Shown: positions 25,879-33,738 of the stretch, one piece after another
How positions within the stretch are numbered: the first letter of the stretch is position 1
How the letters are laid out: every line of letters begins with the position of its first letter
Source: Actinomycetota bacterium
GTDB taxonomy: Bacteria > Actinomycetota > Acidimicrobiia > Acidimicrobiales > JAJPHE01
Direction of reading: 5' to 3'
Assembly (NCBI GenBank): GCA_021325435.1
Contig: JAJPHE010000131.1
Location: forward strand, 1-53,504
DNA: 53,504 nt
Notes under the pieces: generated by a model
Databases searched by the model: none
The model's input: only the letters and a program-made list of their open reading frames with translations
Told to the model about the DNA's origin: nothing
Translations under genes and position numbers: made by a program

Positions 25879-26817
25879 TCAGATGGCGGCGATGCGCCGG
25901 AGCCGGGCCCGGGGCGCCCGCCGGGGCCGCCGGACGCCACCGGCGGCGAGCAGCAGCACCACCCGGGCCCGGTGGGGCCGGTAGGGCTCGAGCAGCTCGA
26001 GCATCCGGGCGTCGGTACCGTCCTGCTCTCCGGCGAGGGCGAAGCACACGTCGGCGGCGTGGTGGTAGTCCCCCACCGAGAGGGAGTCGCCGTCTCCGTG
26101 GGACCTCCGCACCACCTCAGCCGAGGTCCACGGCCCCACTCCGGGCACCGCCTCCAGCCGGGCCCGGGCGGCGACCGGGTCGAGGGCCGCCCCTCGCTCG
26201 AGGCGCCCGGCCACGGCCGCCGCCCGCCGCATGGTGTCGGCCCGCCGCCGCTCGATGCCGAAGCGGTGCATGACGAAATACGGCGTGGCCGCCAGCCGGG
26301 TGGCGGTGGGCGCCAGGATGAGACCGGCGGGGCCCGGGGCAGGCTCTCCCAGGGCCCGGACCAGGGCCCGGTAGGACGGGTGGGCCTCGGCCGTCGGAAC
26401 CTTCTGCTCCACCACGGCGGGCACCAGAGAGTCGAGGACGGTTCCGGTGCAGGGCAGGCGCAGGCCGGCGAAGCGACGTTGCAGGTCGCGCACCAACGGG
26501 GCGCCCGCCCCCAGCACATCCTCTGACGGATCGGGCCTGCTCCGGATCAGGTCCGGCACCCCTTCGAGGGCGGCGGCGGCGCCGGGGCCCCACGCCATGG
26601 CCTCGACCCGGCCCGGTCTCATCCGCAGGTGCACGGTGGCGGCGCCGCCCGGGCTGGTGGACGCTCGCCACACGCCGGACGAGTCGATGGTGATGGTCGG
26701 ATCCCCGGGGCCGTGGGCCAGCTGACCAATGGTGGCGACCAGTTGGAACGGTCCCCGCAGCTCCACCTCCGTCGTCAGCGGAGTGCAGGGTGTCGCGGTC
26801 TGCCGGGCCAGCACCAC
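25879..26817 (-). CDS. DNA-3-methyladenine glycosylase II-like (AlkA, HhH-GPD)
   Basis: A 312-residue base-excision glycosylase. The helix-hairpin-helix is L-E-A-V-P-G-V-G-P-W-T-S-A-E-V and the catalytic Asp follows in L-S-V-G-D-Y-H-H. It removes alkylated bases from DNA. It lacks the methyltransferase domain of Ada. Start is uncertain: GTG 26817 or 26814 give a family-length protein, while ATG 26934 would overlap the divergent phosphoribosyltransferase gene by about 49 nt. The N-terminal region from 26934 to 26817 is low complexity and not convincing. Confidence 0.83.
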   Translation of the reverse strand: MVLARQTATPCTPLTTEVELRGPFQLVATIGQLAHGPGDPTITIDSSGVWRASTSPGGAATVHLRMRPGRVEAMAWGPGAAAALEGVPDLIRSRPDPSEDVLGAGAPLVRDLQRRFAGLRLPCTGTVLDSLVPAVVEQKVPTAEAHPSYRALVRALGEPAPGPAGLILAPTATRLAATPYFVMHRFGIERRRADTMRRAAAVAGRLERGAALDPVAARARLEAVPGVGPWTSAEVVRRSHGDGDSLSVGDYHHAADVCFALAGEQDGTDARMLELLEPYRPHRARVVLLLAAGGVRRPRRAPRARLRRIAAI

Positions 26818-26885
26818 CGGCCGATGCTGCCAGTCCGCCGCCCCAGGGTGGAGGATCGCCGGCCCGGGCAGGCACAGTTGAAGCG

Positions 26886-27575
26886 GTGCGCTTCTCCAAC
26901 CGGAGGGAGGCCGGACGCCGCCTGGGGGCGGCACTGACCGGGCGGCCGGGGCCGGGCCGGGTCGTGGTCCTCGGCATGGCGCGGGGCGGGGTTCCCGTGG
27001 CCGCCGAGGTGGCCGAGGCCCTCGGCGCCGAGCTCGACGTGATGGTGGCCCGAAAGTTGGGCGCCCCCGGTCAGCCGGAGCTGGGCGCGGGGGCCGTCGC
27101 CGAGGGAGGGACGGTCGTCGCCAACCGCGAGGTCATGCAGGCCGTGGGCCTTACCGACGCCGCCGTCCGGGCCGCCGCCGAACGCGAGGAACCGGAGCTG
27201 CAACGCCGGATCGCCCGCTACCGGCGCGGCCGCCCCCTGCCCGACCTGGGCGGAGCCGCCGTGGTGCTGGTCGACGACGGTCTGGCGACCGGGGTGACGG
27301 CCGAAGCGGCCCTGCTGGCCCTGCGTCGCTGTCATCCGGCCCGGTTGGTCCTCGCCGCCCCCGTGTGCGCCCAGGAGACCCGTGGGCGTCTGTCCTCGGT
27401 CGCCGACGAGGTGGTGTGCCTGAGCACGCCCGAACCGTTCACCGCCGTGGGCCTGTGGTATGTCGACTTCACCCAGACGACCGACGACGAGGTGGTCGAG
27501 GTCCTCGACCGCTACCGGGCGGCGCACCCGCCGTCGAACGAGCCGCCGGATCAGGACATCCGTCCCTCGATCTGA
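26886..27575 (+). CDS. Phosphoribosyltransferase-family protein
   Basis: A 229-residue type I PRTase fold. The PRPP loop is V-V-L-V-D-D-G-L-A-T-G-V-T (about 125-137), and M-A-R-G-G-V-P-V-A near residue 30 is the pyrophosphate loop. This stand-alone family, with R-K-L-G-A-P near 57-62, is common in bacteria and has no settled substrate. GTG 26886 begins the conserved V-R-F-S-N-R-R-E-A-G; the open frame upstream overlaps the AlkA-like gene. Its last 25 nt overlap the end of the convergent 81-aa gene. Confidence 0.85.
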   Translation: MRFSNRREAGRRLGAALTGRPGPGRVVVLGMARGGVPVAAEVAEALGAELDVMVARKLGAPGQPELGAGAVAEGGTVVANREVMQAVGLTDAAVRAAAEREEPELQRRIARYRRGRPLPDLGGAAVVLVDDGLATGVTAEAALLALRRCHPARLVLAAPVCAQETRGRLSSVADEVVCLSTPEPFTAVGLWYVDFTQTTDDEVVEVLDRYRAAHPPSNEPPDQDIRPSI

Positions 27576-27796
27576 TCGGGGTATTCCGGGAAGTACCTGG
27601 CGATGTCCTCGAGCGCGAAGCGGCCGAGGATGGAAGTGGCCGGCTCTCGCTCCAGCAGGAAGGCGAAGGACTCCCTTATCAGCCGCTCGCTGTCCTCGTC
27701 CCCGAGGCCCAACCGCTCGAGGAGTCCCGCCGGCACGGTGACCCGGTGCTCAGTGCCGGCGCCAGCCAGCGTGACGAGGAACTCTCCTCGGCCCAC
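27551..27796 (-). CDS. Small conserved actinobacterial protein (81 aa)
   Basis: An 81-residue acidic protein with the block S-F-A-F-L-L-E-R-E-P-A-T-S-I-L-G-R-F and A-R-Y-F-P-E-Y (about 43-74). I recall short actinobacterial proteins with L-L-E-R-E-P-x-x-S-I-L and R-Y-F-P-E-Y; function unknown. GTG 27796 is the visible start; the frame continues a few codons upstream to a CTG touching the stop of the upstream DUF5709-like gene, so a non-standard coupled start is possible. Confidence 0.65.
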   Translation of the reverse strand: MGRGEFLVTLAGAGTEHRVTVPAGLLERLGLGDEDSERLIRESFAFLLEREPATSILGRFALEDIARYFPEYPDQIEGRMS

Positions 27797-27816
27797 CGAA
27801 TGGACCTGCAGATCGG

Positions 27817-28179
27817 TCAGCGTCTCACCTCGCGCACGTGCACCGCGTCCTCCTCGGCGCTCATCGCCCCCTTGTCGCCCGGGGCGTCGGCGCGGGGTTC
27901 GTCGGTGTCGAGCTCGCCGACGGCGCTGTTCGCCTCCACCAGGCGGCCCGACTCCGCACGCGGCTCCCCCCCCACGCCATGAACGTCGGGAACCTCTCGC
28001 TGGCTGCGCTCGGCCACGGTGTCGCCGGCGCGCTGCTCAGCGGCGGTGACGCCGATGTCGGTCGCCCCCTTGGGGAAGTCACCCGGGGCGATCATGCCCT
28101 CCTCATCGGGGTTGGCCGGCCCGAAATGGTCTGGTATCCCCTCGGCTTCGAGGTCGTCGCGGTCCTCGGCGCGCTCCAT
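27817..28179 (-). CDS. DUF5709-like acidic protein
   Basis: A 120-residue, very hydrophilic protein without predicted membrane segments, rich in Glu, Asp, Gly and Pro and probably largely disordered. The C-terminal G-R-L-V-E-A-N...S-A-E-E-D-A-V-H-V (about 77-115) matches my memory of the actinobacterial DUF5709 family (R-L-V-x-P-D...S-A-E-E-A-A-x-H-V). Function unknown. It starts at ATG 28179 with a -10-like hexamer 6 nt upstream. Confidence 0.75.
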   Translation of the reverse strand: MERAEDRDDLEAEGIPDHFGPANPDEEGMIAPGDFPKGATDIGVTAAEQRAGDTVAERSQREVPDVHGVGGEPRAESGRLVEANSAVGELDTDEPRADAPGDKGAMSAEEDAVHVREVRR

Positions 28180-28185
28180 GGCTGA

Positions 28186-28191
28186 GACCTA
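28186..28191 (-). promoter_or_regulatory. -10-like hexamer TAGGTC for the DUF5709-like gene
   Basis: Minus-strand TAGGTC ends 6 nt before ATG 28179. The last base is C rather than T. Confidence 0.35.
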
Positions 28192-28259
28192 CCCACCGGT
28201 CGGCCGGCCGCCAACCTCCGGTGACCAGGAGCCGGCACGGTCGCCGTCAGGGGCCCCGG

Positions 28260-28265
28260 TATCTT
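28260..28265 (+). promoter_or_regulatory. -10 hexamer TATCTT, leaderless-type, TetR gene
   Basis: TATCTT ends 6 nt before GTG 28272. It marks GTG rather than the upstream in-frame ATG 28221 as the start. Confidence 0.5.
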
Positions 28266-28271
28266 TGGGAC

Positions 28272-28907
28272 GTGGAGACGGCGCGGCACGGGAAGGGTGA
28301 GCGGACCCGCCAGGCGATCCTCGGCGGGGCGATCCGCCGCTTCGCCGTCGACGGCTACCGGGCGACGTCGGTGGCCGAAATCGCCCGCGACGCCGGAGTC
28401 ACCCCCGCGGCGGCCTACGCCTACTTCGCCAGCAAGGAGGACCTGTTCACCGCGGCGGTCGACGCCGACGCCGCCGGTCTGATCGAGGCGGCCCTGGGCC
28501 CGGCGCTCGAGGGCAGCTTTGACGTCGACTGGGCGGGCCTCATCGGCGCCCTGCTCGCCCGGCTGTCGGAGCACCCCCTGGCTCGCCGGGTCCTCGCCGG
28601 TCTCGAGCCCGAGCACAGCCGCCGGCTGCTCGACATTCCGGCCCTGACCGAGCTGCGTAAGGTCATCGCCGAGCGGCTGCAGGCCCGCCAGGAGACTGGC
28701 GAGGTCCGGTCGGACATCGACCCGACGCTGGTGGCGGCCGGACTGGAGACGACGGTCATGGCCCTGCTCATCGGGGCGTTGCAGGTGGGCATCCCCGCCG
28801 ACGGCGAGCGGACCCCCGGGGTGACCGCCCTGTTCGATGCCGCCCTGCGGGCGCCGGTGGCCCAGGCGGTGCCGGCTGAGGTCAGCGGGGCTCGCCGCCG
28901 GGGGTGA
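28272..28907 (+). CDS. TetR-family transcriptional regulator
   Basis: A 211-residue TetR-type repressor. Residues about 8-55 form the DNA-binding domain (G-E-R-T-R-Q-A-I-L...S-V-A-E-I-A-R-D-A-G-V-T-P-A-A-A-Y-A-Y-F-A-S-K-E-D-L-F); the rest is a helical ligand-binding domain with no recognisable specificity. GTG 28272 is preferred because of the hexamer 6 nt upstream. Its 3-prime end overlaps that of the convergent P450 gene by 26 nt, so the two could also affect each other through antisense transcription (inference). Confidence 0.9.
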   Translation: METARHGKGERTRQAILGGAIRRFAVDGYRATSVAEIARDAGVTPAAAYAYFASKEDLFTAAVDADAAGLIEAALGPALEGSFDVDWAGLIGALLARLSEHPLARRVLAGLEPEHSRRLLDIPALTELRKVIAERLQARQETGEVRSDIDPTLVAAGLETTVMALLIGALQVGIPADGERTPGVTALFDAALRAPVAQAVPAEVSGARRRG

Positions 28908-30168
28908 ACTCGGCCCGCAGACGCTTGACCCCGTTCACCGTGCCCGAACGGAGCTGCTCCGGCTGTCCCACGGCGCGGATGTCCGGCAGCCGGGCGAGCA
29001 GGTGGCGGAAGGTGACGGCGATCTCCCGTCGCGCCAGATGGGCACCGAGGCAGAAGTGGGGGCCGGGCCCCCCGAAACCCAGGTGGGGGTTGGGATCGCG
29101 GGCGAGGTCGAACTCGAACGGGTCGGCGAACACCTCCTCGTCGCGGTTGGCCGAGTTGTAGTACATCACCACCTTGTCTCCCGGCTCGAGCCGCTGATCG
29201 CCCAATGTCGTCGGCTCGGTCACCGTCCGGCGCATGGCCATGGCCGGGGAAGCCCACCGGATGATCTCCTCAACCGCCGTGCGGGAGAGGCGGTCGAAGT
29301 CGGCGCGCCATGCCGCCGCTGCCTGCGGTCGCTCGGTCAGAGCCAGCAGGCCGTGGGTGATGGCGTGCCGGGTCGTCTCGGAGCCGGCGACGACGAGGAG
29401 GATGAAGAACGAGGACAGCTCGGCCTGGGTGAGGGCCTCGCCGTCCACGTTGGCGTTGATCAGGGCGGTGGTCACGTCGGGCCGGGGGTCCTGGCGACGG
29501 GATGCGGCCGTCCGCTCGGTCAGCTCGGCCAGCTCCTGGGCGGCGGTGAGCACGGCGACGCCGGCGTCGACCCCCTCGGCGATGTACTCGGGATCGCCGC
29601 CGCCGATCAGGACGTTGGCCCGGTCGAACACGAACTGACGCTCCTCGTCGGGGATCCCCATCATGCGGCAGATGATGGCCAGGGGCAGCGGGGCGGCGAT
29701 GTCGGCCACGAACTCGCACTCGCCCCGGTCGACGACGGCGTCGATCAGACGATCGACCTCCACGTGCATCGCCTCCTCGAGGTCCCCCATCACCCGGGGC
29801 GAGAAGGCGGCGGACACGATCCGGCGCAGCCGGGCGTGGCGGGGGTCGTCCATGTTGATCATCGAGCCGATGAACTCGAGGAAGACGGGCGGGAAGTCCT
29901 GGACGAATATCCCCTGGGCGGAGGAGTAGATGTCGGGGTGCTTGCTCACCCACACCACGTCGGGGTGGCGGGTCACCGCGTAGTAGCCCCTGCCCTTGGG
30001 CACGTTGATCGCCGAGTTGAGGAAGGTCTGACGCTCCTCGAAGAAGGCGACGGGCCGCTGCCGGCGCAGGACCCGGAACGCCTCGTCGCGCTCGGCGATG
30101 GGGCGGGCCCAGAAGGCGAGATCCGACAGGTCGATGTCGGAGAGGCTCACCGGGCCTAGATCTCTCAT
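28882..30168 (-). CDS. Cytochrome P450
   Basis: A 428-residue soluble bacterial P450. The I-helix is V-V-A-G-S-E-T-T-R-H (oxygen activation), the ExxR pair is in V-E-E-I-I-R-W, and the heme ligand is C373 in F-G-G-P-G-P-H-F-C-L-G-A-H. The sequence style (I-N-M-D-D-P-R-H-A-R-L-R-R and an ending near N-G-V-K-R-L-R) recalls the CYP124/125/142 group of actinobacterial lipid and sterol oxidases, but the substrate is not determined. It starts at ATG 30168; the long upstream frame overlaps the divergent VOC gene. Ferredoxin and reductase partners are not in the window. Confidence 0.92.
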   Translation of the reverse strand: MRDLGPVSLSDIDLSDLAFWARPIAERDEAFRVLRRQRPVAFFEERQTFLNSAINVPKGRGYYAVTRHPDVVWVSKHPDIYSSAQGIFVQDFPPVFLEFIGSMINMDDPRHARLRRIVSAAFSPRVMGDLEEAMHVEVDRLIDAVVDRGECEFVADIAAPLPLAIICRMMGIPDEERQFVFDRANVLIGGGDPEYIAEGVDAGVAVLTAAQELAELTERTAASRRQDPRPDVTTALINANVDGEALTQAELSSFFILLVVAGSETTRHAITHGLLALTERPQAAAAWRADFDRLSRTAVEEIIRWASPAMAMRRTVTEPTTLGDQRLEPGDKVVMYYNSANRDEEVFADPFEFDLARDPNPHLGFGGPGPHFCLGAHLARREIAVTFRHLLARLPDIRAVGQPEQLRSGTVNGVKRLRAEFTPGGEPR

Positions 30169-30198
30169 GTCCACCCCCGGCGGCGGACAGTAGCCCGG

Positions 30199-30204
30199 TA
30201 CGAT
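30199..30204 (+). promoter_or_regulatory. -10 hexamer TACGAT, leaderless-type, VOC gene
   Basis: TACGAT ends 6 nt before GTG 30211. Only 42 bp separate this gene from the divergent P450 start, so the two promoters must overlap. Confidence 0.5.
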
Positions 30205-30210
30205 CGCCGG

Positions 30211-30582
30211 GTGCGGGTGTCCGGGCTCGACCACATCGTGCTGCGGGTCGCCGATGTCGAGCGCTCTCTCGCCTGGTACGGCGGGACGCTCGGTCTGGAG
30301 CCGGTTCGGGTCGAGGAGTGGCGGGGCGGTGATGCGCCGTTCCCCTCGGTGCGGGTCGACGACTCGACCATCATCGACTTGCTCGTCGGCGGGCCCGACG
30401 GCAACAACATGGACCATTTCTGCCTGGTGGTGGAGCCGTGTGATCTCGGCCAGCTGGCCGCCTCCGGCCGGTTCGAGGTCCTGGACGGGCCGGGCCCCCG
30501 GTTCGGTGCCCGTGGGATGGGAACGTCGCTCTACGTGCGCGACCCCGACGGCAACACCGTGGAGCTACGGCACTACGGGTGA
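30211..30582 (+). CDS. VOC-family protein (single module pair)
   Basis: A 123-residue vicinal-oxygen-chelate protein with V-S-G-L-D-H-I-V-L-R-V-A-D-V-E-R-S (about 3-19), M-D-H-F-C-L-V-V near 69-76 and the ending V-R-D-P-D-G-N-T-V-E-L-R. The two His and the final Glu are the expected metal ligands. The specific reaction (glyoxalase, epimerase, dioxygenase or resistance protein) cannot be assigned. It is divergent from the P450, and its end overlaps the TrkA-C gene by 10 nt. Confidence 0.87.
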   Translation: MRVSGLDHIVLRVADVERSLAWYGGTLGLEPVRVEEWRGGDAPFPSVRVDDSTIIDLLVGGPDGNNMDHFCLVVEPCDLGQLAASGRFEVLDGPGPRFGARGMGTSLYVRDPDGNTVELRHYG

Positions 30583-31343
30583 ACGGTCTCGGCGGCCTCG
30601 TCCTCGGCGAGGATCGCCCGGTGCTCGACCTCGTTCTCCAGCCGGTCACGCAGGCCGGCCGCATCGCGCCGGCGCTCGTCGAGATCGGCGAGGGTCGAGC
30701 GCCGCCCGTACAGCACCGCGACATCACCCGCGTGCAGGACGGCGGCGCCCTTGGGGGCGCCGAGGTAGCGGCCGTTCTGGTGGATGATGCCCAGCACCAC
30801 CACCCCCTCGTCGGGTAGGTCGAGCTCGCTGAGGGGGCGGTCGGCGATCCAGTCGTTCTCGTCGATCTCCATCTCGACCACCATCCAGTCGCCCGAGAGC
30901 CGGAGCAGTCCGGCGAAATCGCGCACCTCGATGCTGGTGAACCGGCGCAGGGCCCGCTCGATGACGCGAGACATCCAACGGTCGATCAGACGGCTGCGGG
31001 TCAGGAAGACGAGGAGGACGAGTCCTCCCACCAGGACGCCGGCCCGTTCCGCGCCGTTGGCCGCTCCGCCCACATGGGTGAACCCGAGCAGGAGGGAGGC
31101 CACGCCGGTAACGATGCCGGCGTTGCCCAACAGGATGAGCAACATGATTATCCGGCGGCGGACCGGGTGCTTGACCACCGACTCGGACTCGGCTGTGGTG
31201 AATCCCACCCCCGTAAAGGCGCTTCGGGCCTGGAAGCGGGCCGATTCGCGGGCCAGCCCGGTGAGGGTGAGCGCGACGGTCGCCACCCTGGTCACGACCA
31301 GCGACAACAGGACCACGGCGAGCAGTGAGATGACGGCAGCCAT
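30573..31343 (-). CDS. Membrane protein with C-terminal TrkA-C (RCK_C) domain
   Basis: A 256-residue protein. Its membrane part (about 1-120) has a first segment at 5-27, then R-S-A-F-T-G-V-G-F-T-T-A-E-S-E (about 41-55), which looks like a Trk/Ktr potassium-transporter pore loop, then two further segments near 67-87 and 100-115. The soluble C-terminus (about 140-235) is a TrkA-C domain (W-I-A-D-R-P-L-S-E-L-D-L...L-H-A-G-D-V-A-V-L-Y-G). TrkA-C domains bind nucleotides and gate ion transport. It may be a small cation channel or its regulator; this is inference. The promoter has TACTAA 5 nt before the ATG. Confidence 0.8.
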   Translation of the reverse strand: MAAVISLLAVVLLSLVVTRVATVALTLTGLARESARFQARSAFTGVGFTTAESESVVKHPVRRRIIMLLILLGNAGIVTGVASLLLGFTHVGGAANGAERAGVLVGGLVLLVFLTRSRLIDRWMSRVIERALRRFTSIEVRDFAGLLRLSGDWMVVEMEIDENDWIADRPLSELDLPDEGVVVLGIIHQNGRYLGAPKGAAVLHAGDVAVLYGRRSTLADLDERRRDAAGLRDRLENEVEHRAILAEDEAAETVHP

Positions 31344-31348
31344 CGGCC

Positions 31349-31354
31349 TTAGTA
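31349..31354 (-). promoter_or_regulatory. -10-like TACTAA for the TrkA-C gene
   Basis: Minus-strand TACTAA ends 5 nt before ATG 31343. It matches the core seen before the TIM-barrel gene. Confidence 0.4.
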
Positions 31355-31385
31355 GGTACCCATCCCCGCCCCGGCCATACCGGTC

Positions 31386-31391
31386 TACCCT
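31386..31391 (+). promoter_or_regulatory. -10 hexamer TACCCT plus ribosome site for the enoyl-CoA hydratase gene
   Basis: TACCCT predicts a start near 31398 and a short leader carrying AGGAGGT (31406-31412), 5 nt before GTG 31418. It is a leadered counter-example with a near-perfect Shine-Dalgarno sequence. Confidence 0.45.
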
Positions 31392-31417
31392 CGTGAACAG
31401 CGGCTAGGAGGTGGCCC

Positions 31418-32182
31418 GTGGGATACGAGAACCTGCTGGTCGAGGACCGGGACGAGGTCACCTGGGTGACCCTCAACCGTCCCGAGCGGCGCAACGCCCT
31501 GTCGCTGGCCCTGATGAAGGAGCTGATCGTCGCCGTGCGTGAGGCGACCGGCCGGGTGATCGTCGTCGGCGGGGCCGGGCCCTGCTTCTCGGCCGGCCAC
31601 GACCTGTCCGAGATGGTCGGGCAGAGCAGCGTCTTCTACGCCCGTCTGTTCGACGTGTGCACCGAGCTGATGGAGGCGATCCAGGATGTGGCCCAGCCGG
31701 TCATCGCCCGGGTGCACGGCGTCGCCACCGCCGCCGGCTGCCAGCTGGTGGCGTCCTGCGATCTGGCCGTCGCCGAGGAGGGGGCCCGCTTCGCCACCCC
31801 GGGAGTCAAGATCGGGCTGTTCTGTTCCACCCCCATGGTGCCGCTCACCCGGGCGGTGGGCCGCAAGCGGGCCATGCAGATGCTGCTCACCGGGGACTTC
31901 GTCGACGCCTCCACCGCGGCGGACTGGGGGCTGGTCAACGAGGTGGTGCCGGTCGATCAGCTCGACGAGAGGGTCGCCGCCCTGGCCAGGCGGGTCAGCG
32001 ACTCCAGCCCGCTGACCGTCGAGATCGGCAAGCGCACCTTCTATCGCCAGATCGACCTCGACCAGCGCCAGGCCTACGACCTGGCTCGCTCGGTCATGGC
32101 CCTCAACGCCATGGCGTCCGACGCCCAGGAAGGGATGGGCGCCTTCCTCGAGAAGCGGCCGCCCCACTGGACGGGTAGCTGA
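31418..32182 (+). CDS. Enoyl-CoA hydratase/isomerase-family protein
   Basis: A 254-residue crotonase-fold protein. L-N-R-P-E-R-R-N-A-L-S (about 18-28), F-S-A-G-H-D-L-S-E-M (about 59-68, oxyanion hole) and A-G-C-Q-L-V-A-S-C-D-L-A (about 107-118, second oxyanion hole) identify the family, which hydrates or isomerises enoyl-CoA thioesters in fatty-acid and related degradation. The exact reaction is not readable. The GTG start is fixed by AGGAGGT 5 nt upstream. Confidence 0.9.
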   Translation: MGYENLLVEDRDEVTWVTLNRPERRNALSLALMKELIVAVREATGRVIVVGGAGPCFSAGHDLSEMVGQSSVFYARLFDVCTELMEAIQDVAQPVIARVHGVATAAGCQLVASCDLAVAEEGARFATPGVKIGLFCSTPMVPLTRAVGRKRAMQMLLTGDFVDASTAADWGLVNEVVPVDQLDERVAALARRVSDSSPLTVEIGKRTFYRQIDLDQRQAYDLARSVMALNAMASDAQEGMGAFLEKRPPHWTGS

Positions 32183-32224
32183 GCGGCCGGCGTCAAGCCA
32201 CCCTGGCACCGGACGGACCGGCCG

Positions 32225-32794
32225 TCAGGTGACCTCGACGGTTCCGCCGGCCCGCCAGTAGACACCTTGATCTCGCTCGAGGAAGCCCTCGTCGACCAGG
32301 TAGCGCCGGAGGGCGGCGACGTCTGGGTGGAACGCCCCCAGGATCTCGTTCACGTCCCGCTCCGGATAGCGGACGCCCGGCTCGAAGCGGCAGGCGAGAA
32401 AGTCGAGCACCACCCGGCGCTTGGAGGCGACGGCCGGCACCTCCCGCAGGCGTCCGCCGGTCATGAAGTTGCGCAGCACGGCGGCCTGCTCGGAGGTGGC
32501 GCCGAGCTCCTCCGGACTGACCTCGACCAGCCGCTTCTCCTGTGACGCCGCCCGGGCCGAGGCGGCGAAGCGCTCGTGGCGAAGGACCAGCTCACCGCCG
32601 GGGTCGACACCGACCAGGCCCCCGCGCGACAACCGCTCGAGCGCCCGGCGCACCTCGGCGTCATCGAGACCGGCGGCGGCGGCGATCTCCGCCGTGGTGG
32701 CGGCCCCGAGGACCAGGGCCGCCACCACCTTGAACCGGCGCAGGTCGGCGAGCAGCCCCACCAGGGCCTGGGCGTCGCCGGGGGCCTCGCTCAC
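32225..32794 (-). CDS. DUF2087-domain protein with N-terminal winged-helix-like region
   Basis: A 189-residue protein. The first 80 residues look like a helix-turn-helix (A-T-T-A-E-I-A-A-A-A-G-L-D-D-A-E-V-R-R-A-L-E-R-L). The C-terminal part (about 115-189: V-A-S-K-R-R-V-V-L-D-F-L-A...Y-P-E-R-D-V-N-E-I-L...R-R-Y-L-V-D-E-G-F-L-E-R) is a DUF2087 domain, found with ArsR-like regulators. It is probably a transcription regulator. GTG 32794 overlaps the stop of the upstream 64-aa gene as GTGA. Confidence 0.85.
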   Translation of the reverse strand: MSEAPGDAQALVGLLADLRRFKVVAALVLGAATTAEIAAAAGLDDAEVRRALERLSRGGLVGVDPGGELVLRHERFAASARAASQEKRLVEVSPEELGATSEQAAVLRNFMTGGRLREVPAVASKRRVVLDFLACRFEPGVRYPERDVNEILGAFHPDVAALRRYLVDEGFLERDQGVYWRAGGTVEVT

Positions 32795-32985
32795 GAGGGG
32801 CGGCGCCGACCGGCTCCGAGGAGGCCGGCGACCCAGCGCAGCACGCGGCGGGCCAGCGGGGGGCGGGTCCGCCGCGCCGGTCTGCCGGTCGGCACGGCCG
32901 GGCGGCGGGCGGGTCGGCCCCGCCGGCGCACCGGGTAGATCGGGTACTTGGGATAGCGGCGGTAGTCGCGCAGGTTGCCGGACAT
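32791..32985 (-). CDS. Small basic protein (64 aa), unknown
   Basis: A 64-residue Arg/Pro-rich protein starting M-S-G-N-L-R-D-Y-R-R-Y-P-K-Y-P-I-Y-P, with one hydrophobic patch near 46-58 (V-L-R-W-V-A-G-L-L-G-A). It is supported by tight packing: 6 nt after the alaX stop, and its own stop overlaps the DUF2087 start (GTGA). Function unknown. Compositional bias means it could still be a chance frame. Confidence 0.5.
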   Translation of the reverse strand: MSGNLRDYRRYPKYPIYPVRRRGRPARRPAVPTGRPARRTRPPLARRVLRWVAGLLGAGRRRPS

Positions 32986-32991
32986 CGCCGG

Positions 32992-33723
32992 TCAACCGCC
33001 GCCGGTGGCCGCGTCGACCACCTCGATGCGGACGCGCTTGTTGCCCTTGCCCTTGGACTCGGTCTTGACCACCCGGACCCCGCCCACCTCGGCCGTGGAA
33101 CGGACGTGGGTGCCGCCGTCGGCCTGCTTGTCGAGGCCGGTGATGTCGACGACCCGGATGACGGGCACGGACTCGGAGATGAGGCTGACCTTGGTGCGGA
33201 TGAGGTCCTCGTCGGTGACGGCGGTGTCTCGGGGGAGGAAGGAGACGACAACCGGGCGGTCGGCCTCCACCTCGTCGTTGACGAGACGCTCGACCTCCTG
33301 CCCGAAGCCCTCGGGCAGCGGATCGAACTCGAAGTCCATCCTGGCCGACAAGGGCTCCATGTTGCCCCCCGTCACCGGCACCCTCCACCGCTGCCAAATG
33401 ACTCCGCACAGAACGTGGAGGGCGGTGTGGGTCCGCATCAGCGCGTACCTCCGGTCCCAGTCGATCACCCCCTCCACCTCGGCGCCGGGGGAAAGGTCGT
33501 GGCCGTCGACGTGGTGCCAGACGACGGTGTTGCCCTCCTCGTCCTCACCGTGGCGGACATCGGTGACCGGAAGGCCGCCGAGAGTGCCGGTGTCGTGGGG
33601 CTGGCCTCCGCCGGTCGGGTAGAAGGCGGTCCGGTCGAGGGCGACTGCGCCGGGGCGGGCGGCGGTGACCGTGGCCTGGAACGACTGCAGGTAGGCGTCG
33701 TGGTGGAAGAGGAGCTCGGTCAC
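32992..33723 (-). CDS. AlaX-type alanyl-tRNA editing protein
   Basis: A 243-residue free-standing homologue of the alanyl-tRNA synthetase editing domain, which hydrolyses mischarged Ser-tRNA(Ala) or Gly-tRNA(Ala). T-A-F-Y-P-T-G-G-G-Q-P (about 32-42) and H99/H103 in H-T-A-L-H are the zinc-site hallmarks. The second metal motif, usually CxxxH, is here D202-G-G-T-H206, so Asp replaces Cys. Start is GTG 33723 with TAAGAT upstream that includes the MFS stop codon. The 64-aa and DUF2087 genes follow. Confidence 0.88.
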   Translation of the reverse strand: MTELLFHHDAYLQSFQATVTAARPGAVALDRTAFYPTGGGQPHDTGTLGGLPVTDVRHGEDEEGNTVVWHHVDGHDLSPGAEVEGVIDWDRRYALMRTHTALHVLCGVIWQRWRVPVTGGNMEPLSARMDFEFDPLPEGFGQEVERLVNDEVEADRPVVVSFLPRDTAVTDEDLIRTKVSLISESVPVIRVVDITGLDKQADGGTHVRSTAEVGGVRVVKTESKGKGNKRVRIEVVDAATGGG

Positions 33724-33732
33724 GGCAGCTCG

Positions 33733-33738
33733 ATCTTA
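33733..33738 (-). promoter_or_regulatory. -10-like TAAGAT formed partly by the MFS stop codon (alaX promoter)
   Basis: The TAA at 33738-33736 is the stop of the MFS gene and also the first three bases of TAAGAT, 9 nt before GTG 33723. Confidence 0.4.
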
